From assembly GCA_029204045.2 (NCBI GenBank), contig CM055081.1, positions 9,849,445-9,913,444 of the forward strand: a stretch of 64,000 nucleotides of DNA. The letters run 5' to 3'. The position numbers and the translations under genes are program-made. Source of the DNA: Tillandsia leiboldiana. Its lineage: Eukaryota; Streptophyta; Magnoliopsida; Poales; Bromeliaceae. Positions 12,219 to 25,700 of this stretch are shown here, in pieces. Numbering within the stretch: position 1 is the first letter of the stretch; each line of letters begins with the position of its first letter. A model generated the notes under the pieces. The model saw only the letters and a program-made list of their open reading frames with translations, was not told the DNA's origin and searched no databases.

Positions 12219-13753
12219 GGTCTAAAGCGGGGTAGTTCATATATATATGGCCATAATTTTGAGCGAGCCCATTGATTGAATCTTTTGGTAAAATGATGAG
12301 TATTTTGTGATCATTAAAAGAGGGGGAGATTCCCAAATTGAAGATAAGAGAATTAGTATATTACTGTGGATGCGGTGGGAAGGGAGAAAGAAGACGAGGA
12401 GAACTGATATTGAATCCCGGGTGATTTTAAATGTAATAAGTGTCTTCCCGAGCTTCTATTTAGTAGTTATCTTTACTTGCATTAGTAGATCGAAATTTTA
12501 TTCCTTTCCTATCTCAAATCTCTGGTGCATCCGCAGAGTTGCTGGACTGCATGAGATAGAGAGGTCTTTCTTATTAAGGGGTCTCTAACACCTGTCGATG
12601 AATTAAATTTATTAATCATTTTCAGTTATTATATAATAAATGTGTATTTCAGGTCAACGGTGCAATCAATTCTAAAATCAATTCGATTATCTTTCCCTGA
12701 GACGGAGTAAAAGGCCAAATGGTATTTTTCTATTCAAAATGACCGTGTGCTGGGAAAATTGATTACACAACCACGTCACTTCCCTTTCATTTTTTTGCCT
12801 TCTACACCACCCGCATTTCTTATTGACTATTATTATTTCATCATCTGGTGTCCAGCAAAAATATCTCATTTCGTGGGTCCCACTTGATCCCATTTTTTTA
12901 TGTACGAACGAAGAAATACTGGAGCTGGCGGGTGAGGGCAAGCGAGTGGGGAGTGGGGTGTCGTCCTCTTGAGACTAATTTGATAGGGAGCAAAGCAGCT
13001 ACCGAGCACCAGCAACAAATGACATGTGAACCCAGTTCACATGGCGGTTTAATAAAACTATCCGACAAAATGAACAGTAGAACAAACCAAAAATATCTAT
13101 CAGCAAATAATGGAGTAGCTAATTTTAGATGGGGAAGCAAGCAGGGCAGGTAACAACATTACATGGGCATTTTTACTAGGGAGTGGGTTAAATTCATCGA
13201 CACCACACCGGTCAAATTCAATCGAACGGTCGGTTAATAATGACCAGATTGAATAAATCTATCAGTCAGTTTCAAGATCAGCTTGTTTGATGGACCTGTT
13301 GATTAGCAGTCAATCGTGTCCAAAACGGCTGAGCTTTAGATCATAATGCATGTACTTGTTCAAAAGAATAATCCAATGAAGGGGCAAAGCTTTTTAGCTA
13401 TTTAACTAAAATTTGTCACACATACAAAGCACTGATTTAGATCAATATAACAGAGAGTGGTGAAGAAGCTATCATCTGAAAAAAAAAAAAAAAAAAAAAC
13501 ATACAGATACAGATACAACATGATAAAAAGAATTATCAGCAAGCTTACCTGACTATCCTTTAATATCTGTGGGTAGGTGAAGGATGAGAACTCCTACTCA
13601 TGTGTTTGCTCCTGTCTCTTTTTGCTATCTAGATCATTAATCAGAGAATTCTAGCAGACACCATCATCTTTTATTCATCCGTTCTACAAGAGCAGTGAAA
13701 AGTATGGTGTTTGAATTACATTATACAAACAATGCTTGTGCCCCCCCCTTCAA
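12219..13753. other. Intergenic region between convergent genes
   Basis: 3' UTR of the XB3-type gene on the left and of the minus-strand unknown gene on the right. Contains an A-rich run at about 13480-13499 and an 8-base C run at 13741-13748 abutting the 3' end of the unknown gene. No gene or element recognised. Confidence 0.5.
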
Positions 13754-16086
13754 TCAAATAGGACGGGAGTGTCCAATTCCAAGGAGGTCCTGGAAAGGTG
13801 AAAATAATAATTATTATTATTACAAAAGAAAAAAAAAATTAAAAAGGAAAGAACGTAGTGCACTTCATGTCTAATTTGCAAGGTATATCTCATTACGAAA
13901 TCAATCCCTTTTTAGATTCATTTCAGATGAACACAAAGCAACTTTCATTCTGGATTGATTTTGGGGCCCTAGTTTCGGATCTGCATCAGCTGAAACAGAA
14001 AATTTTCGGTTTTGGTTTCGAAAGTTTTGAGTTCCACCTAAAGTTCGAAATCATGACTTCTTACTTCACCTTCAAAGGATTTGCAATGAAAGGTTTCAGC
14101 AGGCTATTCTTACTTTATTCGAGAAAGGAGGTCTGATAGAAGAAACTAATCGAAGACTGAAGTGCCGATCCACTCTGTGTCATGAACCCTTTCGATGATA
14201 ACAGCAAAATATGATAGTACTTAGCACCGCATTAAGTGTCGGTGTATAGCCTGTGGGTTTAGCATTGAGCCAAAAAAGGAGTACACTATTTGTGAGTGAA
14301 ATCTTGTGAATGAGACTATAAAGAGAGAAACCTGAGTTGTCTTCTAAGAATTGAGCTTTCTATTTCTCCGTATTGTATCAAAACAGACATGCTGTTGACC
14401 GAAGGTTCTAAAGATAAAGATTATGATGATGATGTTTATGACACCCTATTGTTCTATGTACTTTCACAGAATAGATTACCTTAAACGAAAAGAAAGGTAA
14501 ACACGAAACACTTTTCAGAAATAGAAAAAAGAAAATCTTGCTGCTGCAGAGAAACTAGGTGGCATTAAAGCTTTAGACAAGAAAAGGATTTTGCCTGGCA
14601 AGCTTTATTTTTAGCTCTGGTTTCAGCTGTGCTCGGAATGTCATGGTTCGGTTTCATGAACCTTTTCTCACGCCGTTCGCATGAGCCCCACCCATCAGAG
14701 AATCTGCCACCTCTTAGATTACAAAAATAGACAAATTTGAAAGCTTTAAAGTCAAAAACTGTTGTGAGTCAATAAGAGTTAATAGATTAATTGCCTGCAA
14801 ATGGACATACTGCATGATGGCACGGACAACAAATTCAGCACGCTGGACGTTTCTGTTTTCATCAAACTCAATGGATTTGTCTTTGATTTCAAATGAGATA
14901 TTGAAGAAAAATGATATCTTTCTCCATCCTGAAAATAGAGTTGAAAAGATAGCTCAAATACCATAGATACAAAGACCTCACAAATATTTCAGCTGAATTC
15001 CATTTGTTACCTGTTTTCTTAATATATGGGCTTCCAGAGATCACGGTGTAATCAGCTTTATCTAGAATCTGAAAAGAAACATTTGCTTCTGAGAAGTTCA
15101 CTTCTGAAGTGAGCATGCGAAACCACTAATTATTTTCCCTTATTTGTTTAACCCCAAAGAGTCTTAGTACTAGCTATAGAAGTTTATTAAGAGCTGGAGC
15201 AACCTGGCAAAGCAGATCACTACCCTCTTAAAATGTCATATACACAACCAAAAACAACAAATACAAAAAGTAGCAGCAGCAAAAGCTAAGAAACCTAGAG
15301 AAAAATGAGAGCTGTGTAGATTACAACATTGTAAATTCGACAGATATAACTTACCATACAATTAAACAGTAACAGAGGCAGGATTATATTGGCAAAATAA
15401 AAGTCATCAGGTGTCACACAGGATCTTTACAAATGTCCTAATTCTCATCTTAATCTAGAGAAATACAAGCCATTAGTTCTTACCATGAGCAAGCTAGAAA
15501 TTTTAGGAATTCATAAATTTCGAGATCATTAGTAAATGCCAACAATGATTAAAATGCAAAAATAATAGAGGAAAGGATCAAAATTTACCGCGAGCGCCGC
15601 ATCCTGGTAGTGCTTAAACGTAGACACCGAAGGGAATTGCCCTAGCAAGCTATGCCGCGTGTTCTCCTTGCCGATCACCTCACGCTTCCACGAATCCGGC
15701 GACGGGGTCTCCACCACCGGGCTCACCTCCTTCACCACCCACCTCCCCGTCTCCGGCGAACCGTACGGCTCCGGAAGTGCCGAGACCACCGGCGCCGGAG
15801 GATGATTCCGAGCTACGACCATCCTCCGATCTCCGGTATCGATCGAATCGACGAATCTCGCCATCTTCGGCGGGCGACGGTGGGCCCAGATCTCGTCCTG
15901 CTGCACCACCTCCCCGTCCGCCGGAACCCTAACCTCCTCCTCGGCCTTGATGTGGTGCCTAGGGTTAGGGTTCCGGTAGGTGGCAGGGGAAGGGCTTGCG
16001 GCTAGGAGGGGCTTCCGGGAGCGGGAGGCGGCGGCGGAGTCGATTACGGCCCAGAGCTCTGCGTCGTCGAGGTATCGATCGTCCAT
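13754..16086 (-). CDS. Conserved plant protein of unknown function (FSDGWGSCERREKRF family)
   Basis: Five exons join in phase to 272 residues: 15589-16086, 15011-15068, 14811-14928, 14595-14703 and 13754-13789. The N-terminal ~130 residues are low-complexity, starting MDDRYLDDAELWAVIDSAAA. The C-terminal half looks like a compact domain: SLLGQFPSVSTFKHYQDAAL, then ILDKADYTVISGSPYIKKTG, WRKISFFFNISFEIKDKSIE, RAEFVVRAIMQ, FSDGWGSCERREKRF, DIPSTAETRAKNKACQ and DLLGIGHSRPI. I recognise this block as conserved in plants but know no function. The alternating strand pattern and the AETRAKNKA helix suggest a nucleic-acid-associated fold, which is inference. The last intron starts with GC instead of GT. 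Reading through that site would replace DLLGIG with an unrelated nine-residue tail ending at 14565. The start codon is the first ATG of a GC-rich first exon. Confidence 0.85.
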
Positions 16087-16260
16087 GGGAGGGGGTGTCG
16101 AGCTCGGTTAGGGTTTTTAGGGTTTTAAGGAAGAGGAGGTGGTGTGGCCGTGTGGGAGGAGGGAGTGGCGAAGGCGGGGCTCCGGGGTTTCGAATTCGAA
16201 CAGCGGCGAGGAAAAGCGACTCAGAGTTCATAAAAATTACAGGGATACCTACCTCCTTTC

Positions 16261-16330
16261 GGGATTATTTATTTATTTATTTATTTATTACGAGTGGGAT
16301 TATTTATTTATTTATTTATTTATTACGAGT
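16261..16330. repeat. 35-bp tandem duplication
   Basis: Two identical 35-base units (16261-16295 and 16296-16330), each GGGATTATTTATTT... ending in TTACGAGT. They lie about 175-245 bases upstream of the minus-strand ATG at 16086, so may fall in its promoter. Exact identity implies a recent duplication. Confidence 0.85.
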
Positions 16331-17141
16331 GGCCCAAGGTGCACGTCGACTACTATAGTACTACATCACCTACGATTAGAATTAAATTATTTGTTAAATG
16401 TCGCTCATACTCTCTACTATTATATTTGAATTATTTGGCAATCCGTATAAGTATCCCTATCTCATTTTCACAATCCTGTGTATATGCTATATCTAGTAAG
16501 TTTATGTTATAACATCTAAATCGTTGACTTATTGTAAAGCAATCTCAACACAAGCAAACATAATTAAGCTAAAACTTTGTTACCTAATAAAAATTTTAAA
16601 ATAAAAGATCTGTTAAATGTAGCTGAAAATATAAAGCAACTAATAAATTTTTATAGTACTTACCTGGAGAAGATCGGTAGATCACGAGTGCCGTCCCAAC
16701 CAAACTGAATTGAATACTTGCTCTTGTAGTTATTACGTATTAGTCGCTGAACTGGCTCCCCTGCGCCTCCCCCAACCACGCACCATAACTCAGTGGAATA
16801 GAACAGTCACCTCCTCACTGTGAGATACCATAGCATGAACCCGGTGCATCCTTACATCCCGTGCACCACTCTTCATCGCGCCTCTGCTGAAAACACGGAT
16901 GGTTAGATCGCAAATATGCGATGAAACGCGGGGCTGATATGATCTGCGGATGCACACGCGGGGTGGGGTGCAAGGAATAAAATTTTTCTCTTTATTTCCA
17001 CATGGGGCCATTTATGTTACTTGGGCCGTACAACGACTTCATGGGCCCACTCGTACAACAAGCAGAGTCACAGAGAGAAGTGAGATTGGAAAACATGACT
17101 ACTGTGGTATTGGTATTGCATAAGACTCGGCCACAAAGGAT

Positions 17142-17185
<44 letters not shown>

Positions 17186-17427
17186 AATGATCAACAGGGT
17201 ACAAAAATCTAGCCATGAACTAAACTGCATTTCTTTTGGCGTAACTGCAATAACCTCTATAGGTCTTCTACAGCTAGGCTACTTGGATATCACTATGCTA
17301 TACAATTTTACGTACAAAGCTACATCTGAATTTACACTGATTTACACAAAAAACAATAAAGAAGATGATAAAACTACTGTTGGTATTGGATATGGAAATA
17401 CGAACAAACTCTTCGCTATCCGAATCC
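16331..17427. other. Intergenic region with (TA)n array
   Basis: No gene supported. Holds a (TA)n microsatellite at about 17145-17180. The right part is 3' flank of the minus-strand U-box kinase gene that ends at 17428. Short open frames here are microsatellite translations or chance. Confidence 0.5.
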
Positions 17428-20400
17428 TCAAGATTGACAGAGCCAATCCTGGATGGCTAATCGAAGAGCGTGGTTGGGAGTAAGATTCAGGTGCTTTAGC
17501 TTCAAATTGGTCATAGGAGATGTTTCTCTACCATTCTCCAACCAACCCCGCAGCGCGTGCCCTTCGTAAGTGAAACCATCCGCCGCCACCTGCGGATCGT
17601 GCATTATTTCCTGCCAATACAAACAAAAAAAGGGTACTTTTAAATTTGTTCCAAGATAACAGTTTGTGCATAATGTCATTTACTAGGAAATTCTATTTAG
17701 GCTAAAATTTGACTTTTTAAAACCTATTTATAATTCCTCAATTTCATCAGTTCGTACCCTTCTACCAAATAAGAGTTCCTTTTATAGTACCAATTTCTTT
17801 ACAGGTCAGTGGGGTCATGCTGGTTTTACTATTCATGAAATTGTGATATTTTACTAAGCAGTGTTTCCTGCATTTTCAATCCTTTTTATTTTCCCAAAAG
17901 ATGAACAAATCACAGAGTCTTAAAGGACCATATAGAAAGATGCAGTTTCACTCACCTGAAGAATTGGGCATAGGAAGAAGGAAGGCACCGGCCTTTCCTT
18001 CATCAAATGTAGCTGCTCCAACTCCCTCACAATTTCGGGCGTCAGCTCAGGCCGATCACGAGCATTCAACTCGCAGCATTGCAGGCCAAACTCCGCAAGC
18101 CTACTCGCCACACCAGTTGGCCACTCTCCAGCTGTCGGATCCAATATCGATGACAGCTTCCCCAATGACATGCACCGCCTTACTTCAATCGGTAACCCTA
18201 GAGGCAGTTTTCCTGTGAGAATCTGAAGGATAATGATCCCAAAGGAATATACATCGGACTTTGGAGTCATAAATTCAGTTCTCTGATATTCTGGGTCGGA
18301 ATAAGGGAATGAACCTTTAGCCTGTGCTCTTCTCTGGAACAAGGGGTAATTTACTGTTTCCTCGGGAACTAGTCTGCAAATACCGAAATCGCGAATCTTG
18401 GAGTGGAAGTTTGAATCGAGAAAGATGTTATCAGGTTTTAGATCACCATGGATGATCTTTTCCGGTTTGGAGGAGTGCAGAAAGAGGAGGGCGCTCGAGA
18501 CCTCAGCAATAATCCGAGCGCGCATTTTCCATGCTAATGGTGGATTGGTGCCTCGTGAGAAGAGGCAATCTTGGAGGGACCCATTTGGTAAATACTCATA
18601 AACAAGAGCTAAGGCTTCGGGGCAAGCGCCAATTAGGGTAACAAGATGAGGATGCCTCACTTTGCTAAGAACATAAACCTGTGGGAAGATAAGATATCTA
18701 AGTGTGGGTTTAGCCACATTTTAAAGTGTGTAGTGGGTCGCATACGCAAAAGATGGAAGAGCAAATTCTAATTTTACAGTATTTGAAACTTTACAGGGTA
18801 AGTAGTAAATAGATAATTCTGTAACAGTATAACGTAAAAGGATGAGAGTAGAGTGCTTAAAAGAATGGTGGAGAGAGAGGAGGATACAGAGCTCCATTAC
18901 CTCTTGTTGAAACTCCATGGTGCCTTGGACATTATGTGAATGCAATTTTTTTATCACTACACTTCTACTCATAATTTCTCCTTTATATACACAAGCACAG
19001 CCTCCTTGCCCCAGTTTGAAGCTTTCCGAGAAATCGCAAGTAGCAGTTTGCAGATCCGACAAGGTGAATTCTGTGAAGTTATACGAATCGTCGGCAAACC
19101 CGATCACATTGCAGTTCAGAGATATGTTGTGGCTGCGCTGGCCAACACCTTTGTCTTCCTGATGTTTGATGTTTTGTCCCTTCAGCTTGATTATCTCAAT
19201 GGAAGACTGGATGGCCTCAACTTCCGCAGCGGTTTCATCACTGTGAAGGGCCACTTCTTGAGCACGGGAATCAAGGACGGCTAACATCCTCATGGAGCTT
19301 TCCAGCTCTCTCACAGCTTCATTTTTCTGATTCAGAAGCTCCTCATGCTGTCTCTTAATGGTTGATAACTGATCTTCAAGTTCTTCTCTAATTTTGGTTT
19401 CACGAGCTTGGGCAGCTTTAGAAGCTTCGACCTGGTCAAAGTGGGTAACGATAGAATAAGCTAAAGACGGGAGTCGATACGAAGGGGCAGGAACAGGCAG
19501 CGATCCAATAGTTAAAATCTAGTAGTTCATCAGAATACACAAGCAAACAAAAAGAAAGAAAAATAAAAAGATTGGTTCATAATAAATCGTTTAATAAGAT
19601 AGTAACATTATGAAGTATATTCTTCTGAACCACTCATAGAAAACAAACAAAAGAATATTATGTACCCTTACCCTAGCAAAAGCTTCTGCAACTTCCGATT
19701 CTATTTGCTTGCGCTTCACCAGTTCAGCAAAAGCCACCTTTTTAAATCTTTCGGCTTCGATTGCAGCTTCTTTGAGTTTGTCGTACACAAAGTCCTGCTC
19801 AAGCTAGTCACATATTAAAACAGTACAAAATGAGTATGAAGAAATTCCAAAAATCCGTTAAGTAAAGCCAAAGATGATCTCTATATGTGTACCTTTGGGT
19901 CTATCTCCGATGAAAAACTGGAATCTATTCTGGCTAAAGAAATTGGTTCTTGTAAATTTAAATTACCAAAACCATGAGTGCTATACATAGAGTTGGTATC
20001 ACATTCTGTCTGATCTACGCTTCTGTCTCCACGTGGGTCTGCTGTGGCGGCGGCGTCATTTTCCATATATTCTCGATTGAGAATGAGACTGTGGTTGTTA
20101 AAGTTATTTAACAAACTAAAGTGTAGTCTTCTTGGAAGTTTGTTCTCATCTGGACTATAAATAGAGAAGTAAGAGTCTGCGCCTGAGCTGGCCTCCCTTG
20201 TCCAGATATGTCGGCCTTTGCAAACAAACCATATTTCGCAAAATGAAGGAGCATATTTTGCCAAAAAAGCTGCCTTGTTATAGCCCCCTTTCAACTTGAA
20301 GCAACTGCGGACATATGAGAGAGAGCTAGTGTTAGAAACTGTTGCGAAACACTACTTTGTATATATGAGAAACTACAAATACTGATTTGTGAATGCTCTT

Positions 20401-22217
20401 ATTTAAAGGGTAAATGGAACATATATTATCTAGTTTATAATCTGTAGGGTCTATAGTAAACTATAAGTATTCATTTAGTTAGGTTCTTTTCAGATGACAG
20501 AACGAGAAAAAAATTAACCATCAAAATTATTACTAAAGGTTCCACGCATATGATTGCAAAGTTAATAAAAATCCTTTATATGCAAAATGAAATCCGCAAA
20601 TTTATCTGCAAATCAAAAGACATATCAGGTAGGAGTTTCCTGATTACTCTTTTGTGAACATAACAGAATAAAAAACCGGATCAAGATCGGGTAGAGGACT
20701 ACTCACTTATCCGGTGTTGACCACATAACGAGCTTCCTGATCCCGTATTGATTCACCAGATCAACGATTCCATTCTGAATTTGATCAGCTTCAGTCACAA
20801 TAATGCTTGCTTGCACCTGCAGAGCAATTTTTATATGCTGATCAATGTATAGAGAATTGCCAACTATGAAGATCCAAGAGTTAGGACGAAACTAAATAAA
20901 CTGACAAGAATTTACGCCAAGGAACTCAAAGAACTTCAAAATTTTTAGTTCTGAGTCATCACAGAATGTAAAGTTTCTGTGGCATTTAATTTGATGCTAC
21001 AGCAATAAGCTCACTTTAGCAGCAATAAACTTTTCTGTTACTCAATGTTCTCAGGGCCCCTCTTAAGGTCTATTGTAATAATTATGCATTTCTGATTTTT
21101 ACACAAAATAATACAGGAGTAGGCAACAACATAAGCTACAAGCACCAATAAGCATAAAGAAAGGTAATAAAATAGATGTTATAGAAAGCAAAGAGAGAGA
21201 TCTGGGAAGAGAAGCACCTGAGCCTTTTGACAAAAATTCACATAACTCAGCAGAATTTTCTTTGTTGCTTCTTTCTCCGCCCTTCGATGATTAGACACCA
21301 CTTCCTCATTTGTTTGATTTACTGGAATCTTTCCTACTGAAAATAAGTGATGTTAAAACTCGTAAGACTATAGACAATAATAAAAACAGGAGCAAATTAA
21401 AAAAGACAAAATCTTCAATGACAATACAGACGAATCAGAAAAAAGAAAAACAAAACAAAATGATGACGAAAACAAGAAAGAGAACAAGTTGTGCATATAT
21501 CGTTCTAGGATCAATTACTATAGCACAATAGTAGGCATGTTTCACAATACGCATTAATGGTTCCAACGCACATACAAATTAAATTTACGCAGCTATCACG
21601 GAATTCAAACAGGCATATGAAAACATGAATCACATTAATTTGTTGAAGATGAAAGAAACTAACTAATTGTAATGTAAGCCTCCAAGTACTACTGCAGTAA
21701 TAGTAAGTGTTCAAAGAATATCTTTGATAAGTTTTGGTAATAAAAAACAAATTATCCGCAATCTGATATAATCCAAATTTAATTAGATCTGATATCAACA
21801 TAGCATAAGTGAGATGCGAGATGAGTTTACAAAACTAACCCAAAAAATTGATTCAGCAACAGTATTTATCAATTACTACAAGGCAAACACCTAGATCTAG
21901 GGAAGAAGCATAGATGAAGAAAATTAAGAACAAAAAATTAACATAAAACAACCATGAACACAAGAAAGAAATGGCAAAGTTTTTACAAACTGGGCTCTTG
22001 CAAATGCAAAGAGCCAAATCAATTATGCGAAGCTATCACTAAAAATAATCAGAACAAGCAGTAGACATACATAGAGGCATCAACGACTCATTCGACATCA
22101 ATAATTTAAGGGGAAAAACAAAAACAAAAAAAAGTACAAAGTTTACGTGGCGACATGAACAACTCATCTAGAGAACCATTTAATATACGATCGCAGTAAC
22201 CAATACGAAAAGAGAGA

Positions 22218-22293
<76 letters not shown>

Positions 22294-22741
22294 AAATTGG
22301 AAAGGAAAGCTAAGTTGAATTTTAGGGTTTTGGAAACTAACAAAGGGTGGGGATGACGGGGGAGGGTTGGTGCACGTGGACGAGCCCAATCTCCCTACAC
22401 CCGAACCTCCGAAACGCCCAGCGGAGCAACCCTAGCGTCTTCTCCGGCGACCTGCCCACGGCGACGTGGAGCCTCCCCTCCATCCCACCATCCCTCGCCC
22501 CCGGCACCGGCGCCACCCGCCGGAGCCCCATCATCGCCGGCGCCGCTCCTCCTCCCCCCCCTCCGTAGCGGTCTATAGCGGGGCTCGGGGGCTGCGAGGG
22601 GCTAAGAATCTCCATAACTCCAACCTCGACGAGCTCTTCCCCGTCGCCTCCTCTGGGAATGGTAATTGGTGAGGAACGAGGGTTAACGCGTGGGGGACGA
22701 GGCTCCTCTCCTATTCCGCTCCGGGGATTTGTAGGGAGCAT
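17428..22741 (-). CDS. U-box E3 ligase with USP and protein kinase domains (PUB33/PUB52 type)
   Basis: Eight exons in phase: 22342-22741, 21218-21336, 20707-20816, 19893-20304, 19672-19794 (or 19803), 18901-19431, 17956-18678 and 17428-17610, about 866 residues. Order is the class standard: a USP-like adenine-nucleotide-binding region (LHVAVGRSPEKTLGLLRWAF to about residue 210), a variable region, a coiled coil (about 350-470), a kinase (about 525-790) and a C-terminal U-box (CPILQ/EIMHDPQVAADGFTYEG). The kinase has LGQGGCACVYKG, the lysine of VVIKK, HGDLKPDN and DFGICRL, so it is a non-RD kinase. U-boxes recruit E2 enzymes, and this class is linked to stress and immune signalling. Translation may start at 22741 or at a later ATG (22615 or nearer the USP domain). 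The U-box is split between the last two exons, as in relatives. Confidence 0.92.
22210..22290. repeat. (GA)n microsatellite in intron 1 of the U-box kinase
   Basis: About 80 bases of nearly pure GA on the plus strand (CT on the transcribed strand), about 50 bases inside intron 1 from its donor at 22341. Its pyrimidine-rich RNA form close to a splice donor could be bound by splicing factors; that is inference. Confidence 0.9.
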
Positions 22742-22746
22742 TAAAA

Positions 22747-22748
<2 letters not shown>

Positions 22749-22783
<35 letters not shown>

Positions 22784-22793
22784 TCCCTCTCTC
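22749..22793. repeat. (CT)n tract upstream of the U-box kinase start
   Basis: CT repeat with CCCTCTCCC interruptions, immediately upstream of the first possible ATG of the minus-strand gene, so GA-rich in its leader. Typical of plant leader or core promoter sequence. Confidence 0.7.
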
Positions 22794-25700
22794 CACGGAA
22801 TTATTATTATTATACTATTCGTGTTGGGTGTTTTCTTCGTATTTTCTATTCAGGGATCTTTCCGCATATTCTTCCTGTGCGATCTAAGCTTTTAGTTGTT
22901 TAAACCCTCAAATATAATTTAAAAACAAATTAACATTTTTAAAATATTAAGTAAATGTTTTGTTTATTTGAATGGGGAGTAGTTTGGTCCACATCAATTT
23001 TTTTGCTGGGCAAGCGTTCTCACTTTGAACAACGGACTTGTGTGTGAAATTTTTTGAATTTTTCGTTTTCTCTCTGAATAATAGTAGAAAAAATCACATC
23101 TAATATACCCTCAAAAATTCCAAAATTATTTAATATTTTTTTTATTAAGTTTTTAAAAAATAAATATTTTCAAATCTTAAAAACATTTTAATCATTTCAG
23201 AATAAATTTAAAAAAATTTGAACAGTAGTAATCGGAAATAAATAAGGAAAAGCCCCTTATTATTATGACATTATTATATGAGGGGGTAGTTAGGATAAAT
23301 GGCATTGGTCAACGTTTCTACGATAATAAGTCTTTGTTTTGTACATGTTGGACTTCGTAGACTCTGCTCTTCCAACACGCGCACCATGAGCTTGTACTCT
23401 CTCTCAACCTCTTTACAGGTACAGTTTGACCTTTTTTAAGTCTTTTAAGAAAACTTTTCTTTCTTTTGCTTACTTAGTATAGATTATGGTGTGAAACAAT
23501 CGTTAGTTTTCAAAAACATAAAACTAGTAGTTTGGCGGAATTCAAATTCAAGACGTTCCCCACGGAGAAATTTAAACTGTTTAAAGTACGATAGTTTAAT
23601 ATGGTAAAGTTGTTTAAATTGTAGCTCGAGCTTTATTATGGTACTATATAAATGGATTATGATCAGAGGTTCTAAGGTTTTTTTACACAACTTTAAACTA
23701 TAATCGAAGCACTGTGTGGAGCTGTTGCTTGATTCGCTGTTTTCGCCGACTTATTTATTGATCACAGATAAAAAATTTCTAATGAAATATATAGAGAAGT
23801 GATGAATATACGATATGTCGATCTGAGACTGATATAATGAACTTGGCGATAAACTTTTTACGGAAAATCAGAAAGGAAAGTAATCTTCAAAAGAAACAGG
23901 AGCTACTTTTGTTTCAGAGAAACAGACCAAGAAGAGCTTAAAGAGAAAGACACTCAACAAATTTGAAGTATCAAAGTTCATATTCCGAACTTCGCATTTG
24001 AAAAATCATCTATGAGTTGATGTGGGTCATTTTAGTAGTTGTTTATCACAATAACCAAAGTAAAGCTGTTCTAGTTCGAGGCGCACTTATCTGTCATTGC
24101 CCCGCATGTCAGAACAGTCTCAAGTGGTGTTATCCTGATAGATGTAAAGCATCTGAGCTAATGCTATGACTAAATATCTACATAAAAAATTTGCTACAAG
24201 TACATAACATGATGAATTGTTAGTCATCTGATCGACTCGGAAGTATATACCGATAATATGCTGTGTATATGTAGACGACTTTCATAAAAGAATAATGTAC
24301 TTCTTAGAGAATCGAAGCGGCGATTAAAAATATTGTTTTAAGGGAGTCATTGGCAGATTAAGGTGACAATATATAATACTGCCTTTTAGTGCTAATAAAG
24401 GGTAAGGGTAGAACATAACAATTGAAATGAAACAGCTTTAAGAATGAACTTTCGCAATCAAACTCAATATTAAATCGTCAAAATTAAGAGGCAGATCAAT
24501 GGACTGAAGTAATAATGAAATAACTTCAGGAGAACGTTTTGATGGAGCATTGACATTGGCATAAACTGTGAGTAGAATAAGCATTCTACAAGCCAAAAAA
24601 AAAAAAAAAAAAGGTGGTGAACTTATTCCAAATTATTGCTTTATTGCTTTGAGCAAATAAAATTTTTAGAGAAAGATGATAACAAGCACAATTTAGAATC
24701 TCTTTCTTGGTGTCAGTTGTCTTGGTAACAGCTCTGCAGAATTTATCCTTTGGACGAGAAAGAAAGAACTTACATAATTCTAACTCACTGTGATTCTCTG
24801 GGCTTAAATACTAAGTGAGAATTAAGATTTTTTTCATATAAACTAAAAAAAAAAGAAGCAGAAAACTTCTTCAAATGGCAAAGGTTTCTTCTTTTTGTTC
24901 CTCCTCATTTATCTCTCTTGTTTGGTGGGAGAAAAAATTTAATCTGATGAACTAGCCACTGACCAGTATATATATATAGTTTCAGTATGTAATGTAGGAT
25001 AAATTAGAAAAATTCTAATATATTTTGCTGGTGATGAGCCCAAAATATATTTAAAACCAAATTTAAAATTTTTTAGAAATTTTAGAATAATTTTTTCCTG
25101 ATTTTTTATTTTTTTAAAAAAAATAATGAATTTTAAATTAATTTTGAAATTAAAAAAATTAATTTAGAAGAATAATTAGGAGGAAAGAAAGAAAATATAG
25201 AATCTTGAAAAAAAAAAATAAATGTATGCAGTCAAAATACTCAAAACACAAAATTCAAATTTTATTCCATCGTCACTCGTCTCTTAAAATTACAAGATAT
25301 AGATTATATTTATAACCTTCAAAGTATAATTATAATCTAAATAAATTCCACGATTTTAAATTTTTTTCTAATTCAAACGTATCTAAAAAAAATTAAGCCT
25401 AAATCATGTACCTAATTTTTAGGAATTTATTTCACATATTAAATCCTAAATTTTTTTAAAAAAAAATGACTCGGCTAAACTCATTTTGAATATGGTTCCT
25501 CATCAGTATCATTTCTACTGTTTAATTAGTTCTGTTTGGTTTATGATAGCAGTAACAGGTGGTGGTTTAATTAGTTCTGTTTAATTAGATCTTAACATCT
25601 CGAAGCTATATCTATTGTTCTAACATGGCCAACCAATTAAGAAGCAACAGTAGTTCATCTCAATAACCTGAACAAGTAACAGTAGCTTTTGCTGCAGCTC

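Noticed and set aside
12307..12588. 93-residue plus-strand frame after the XB3-type gene
   Set aside because: No motif, and located in 3' UTR or flank of the ligase gene.
13858..14136. 92-residue plus-strand frame
   Set aside because: Falls inside the last intron of the minus-strand unknown gene; no recognised motif and no gene-like composition.
14565..14703. Exon 4 of the unknown gene read through to a stop at 14565
   Set aside because: A downstream exon encoding DLLGIGHSRPI joins in phase by a GC-AG intron and fits the conserved end better; retained as a possible alternative only.
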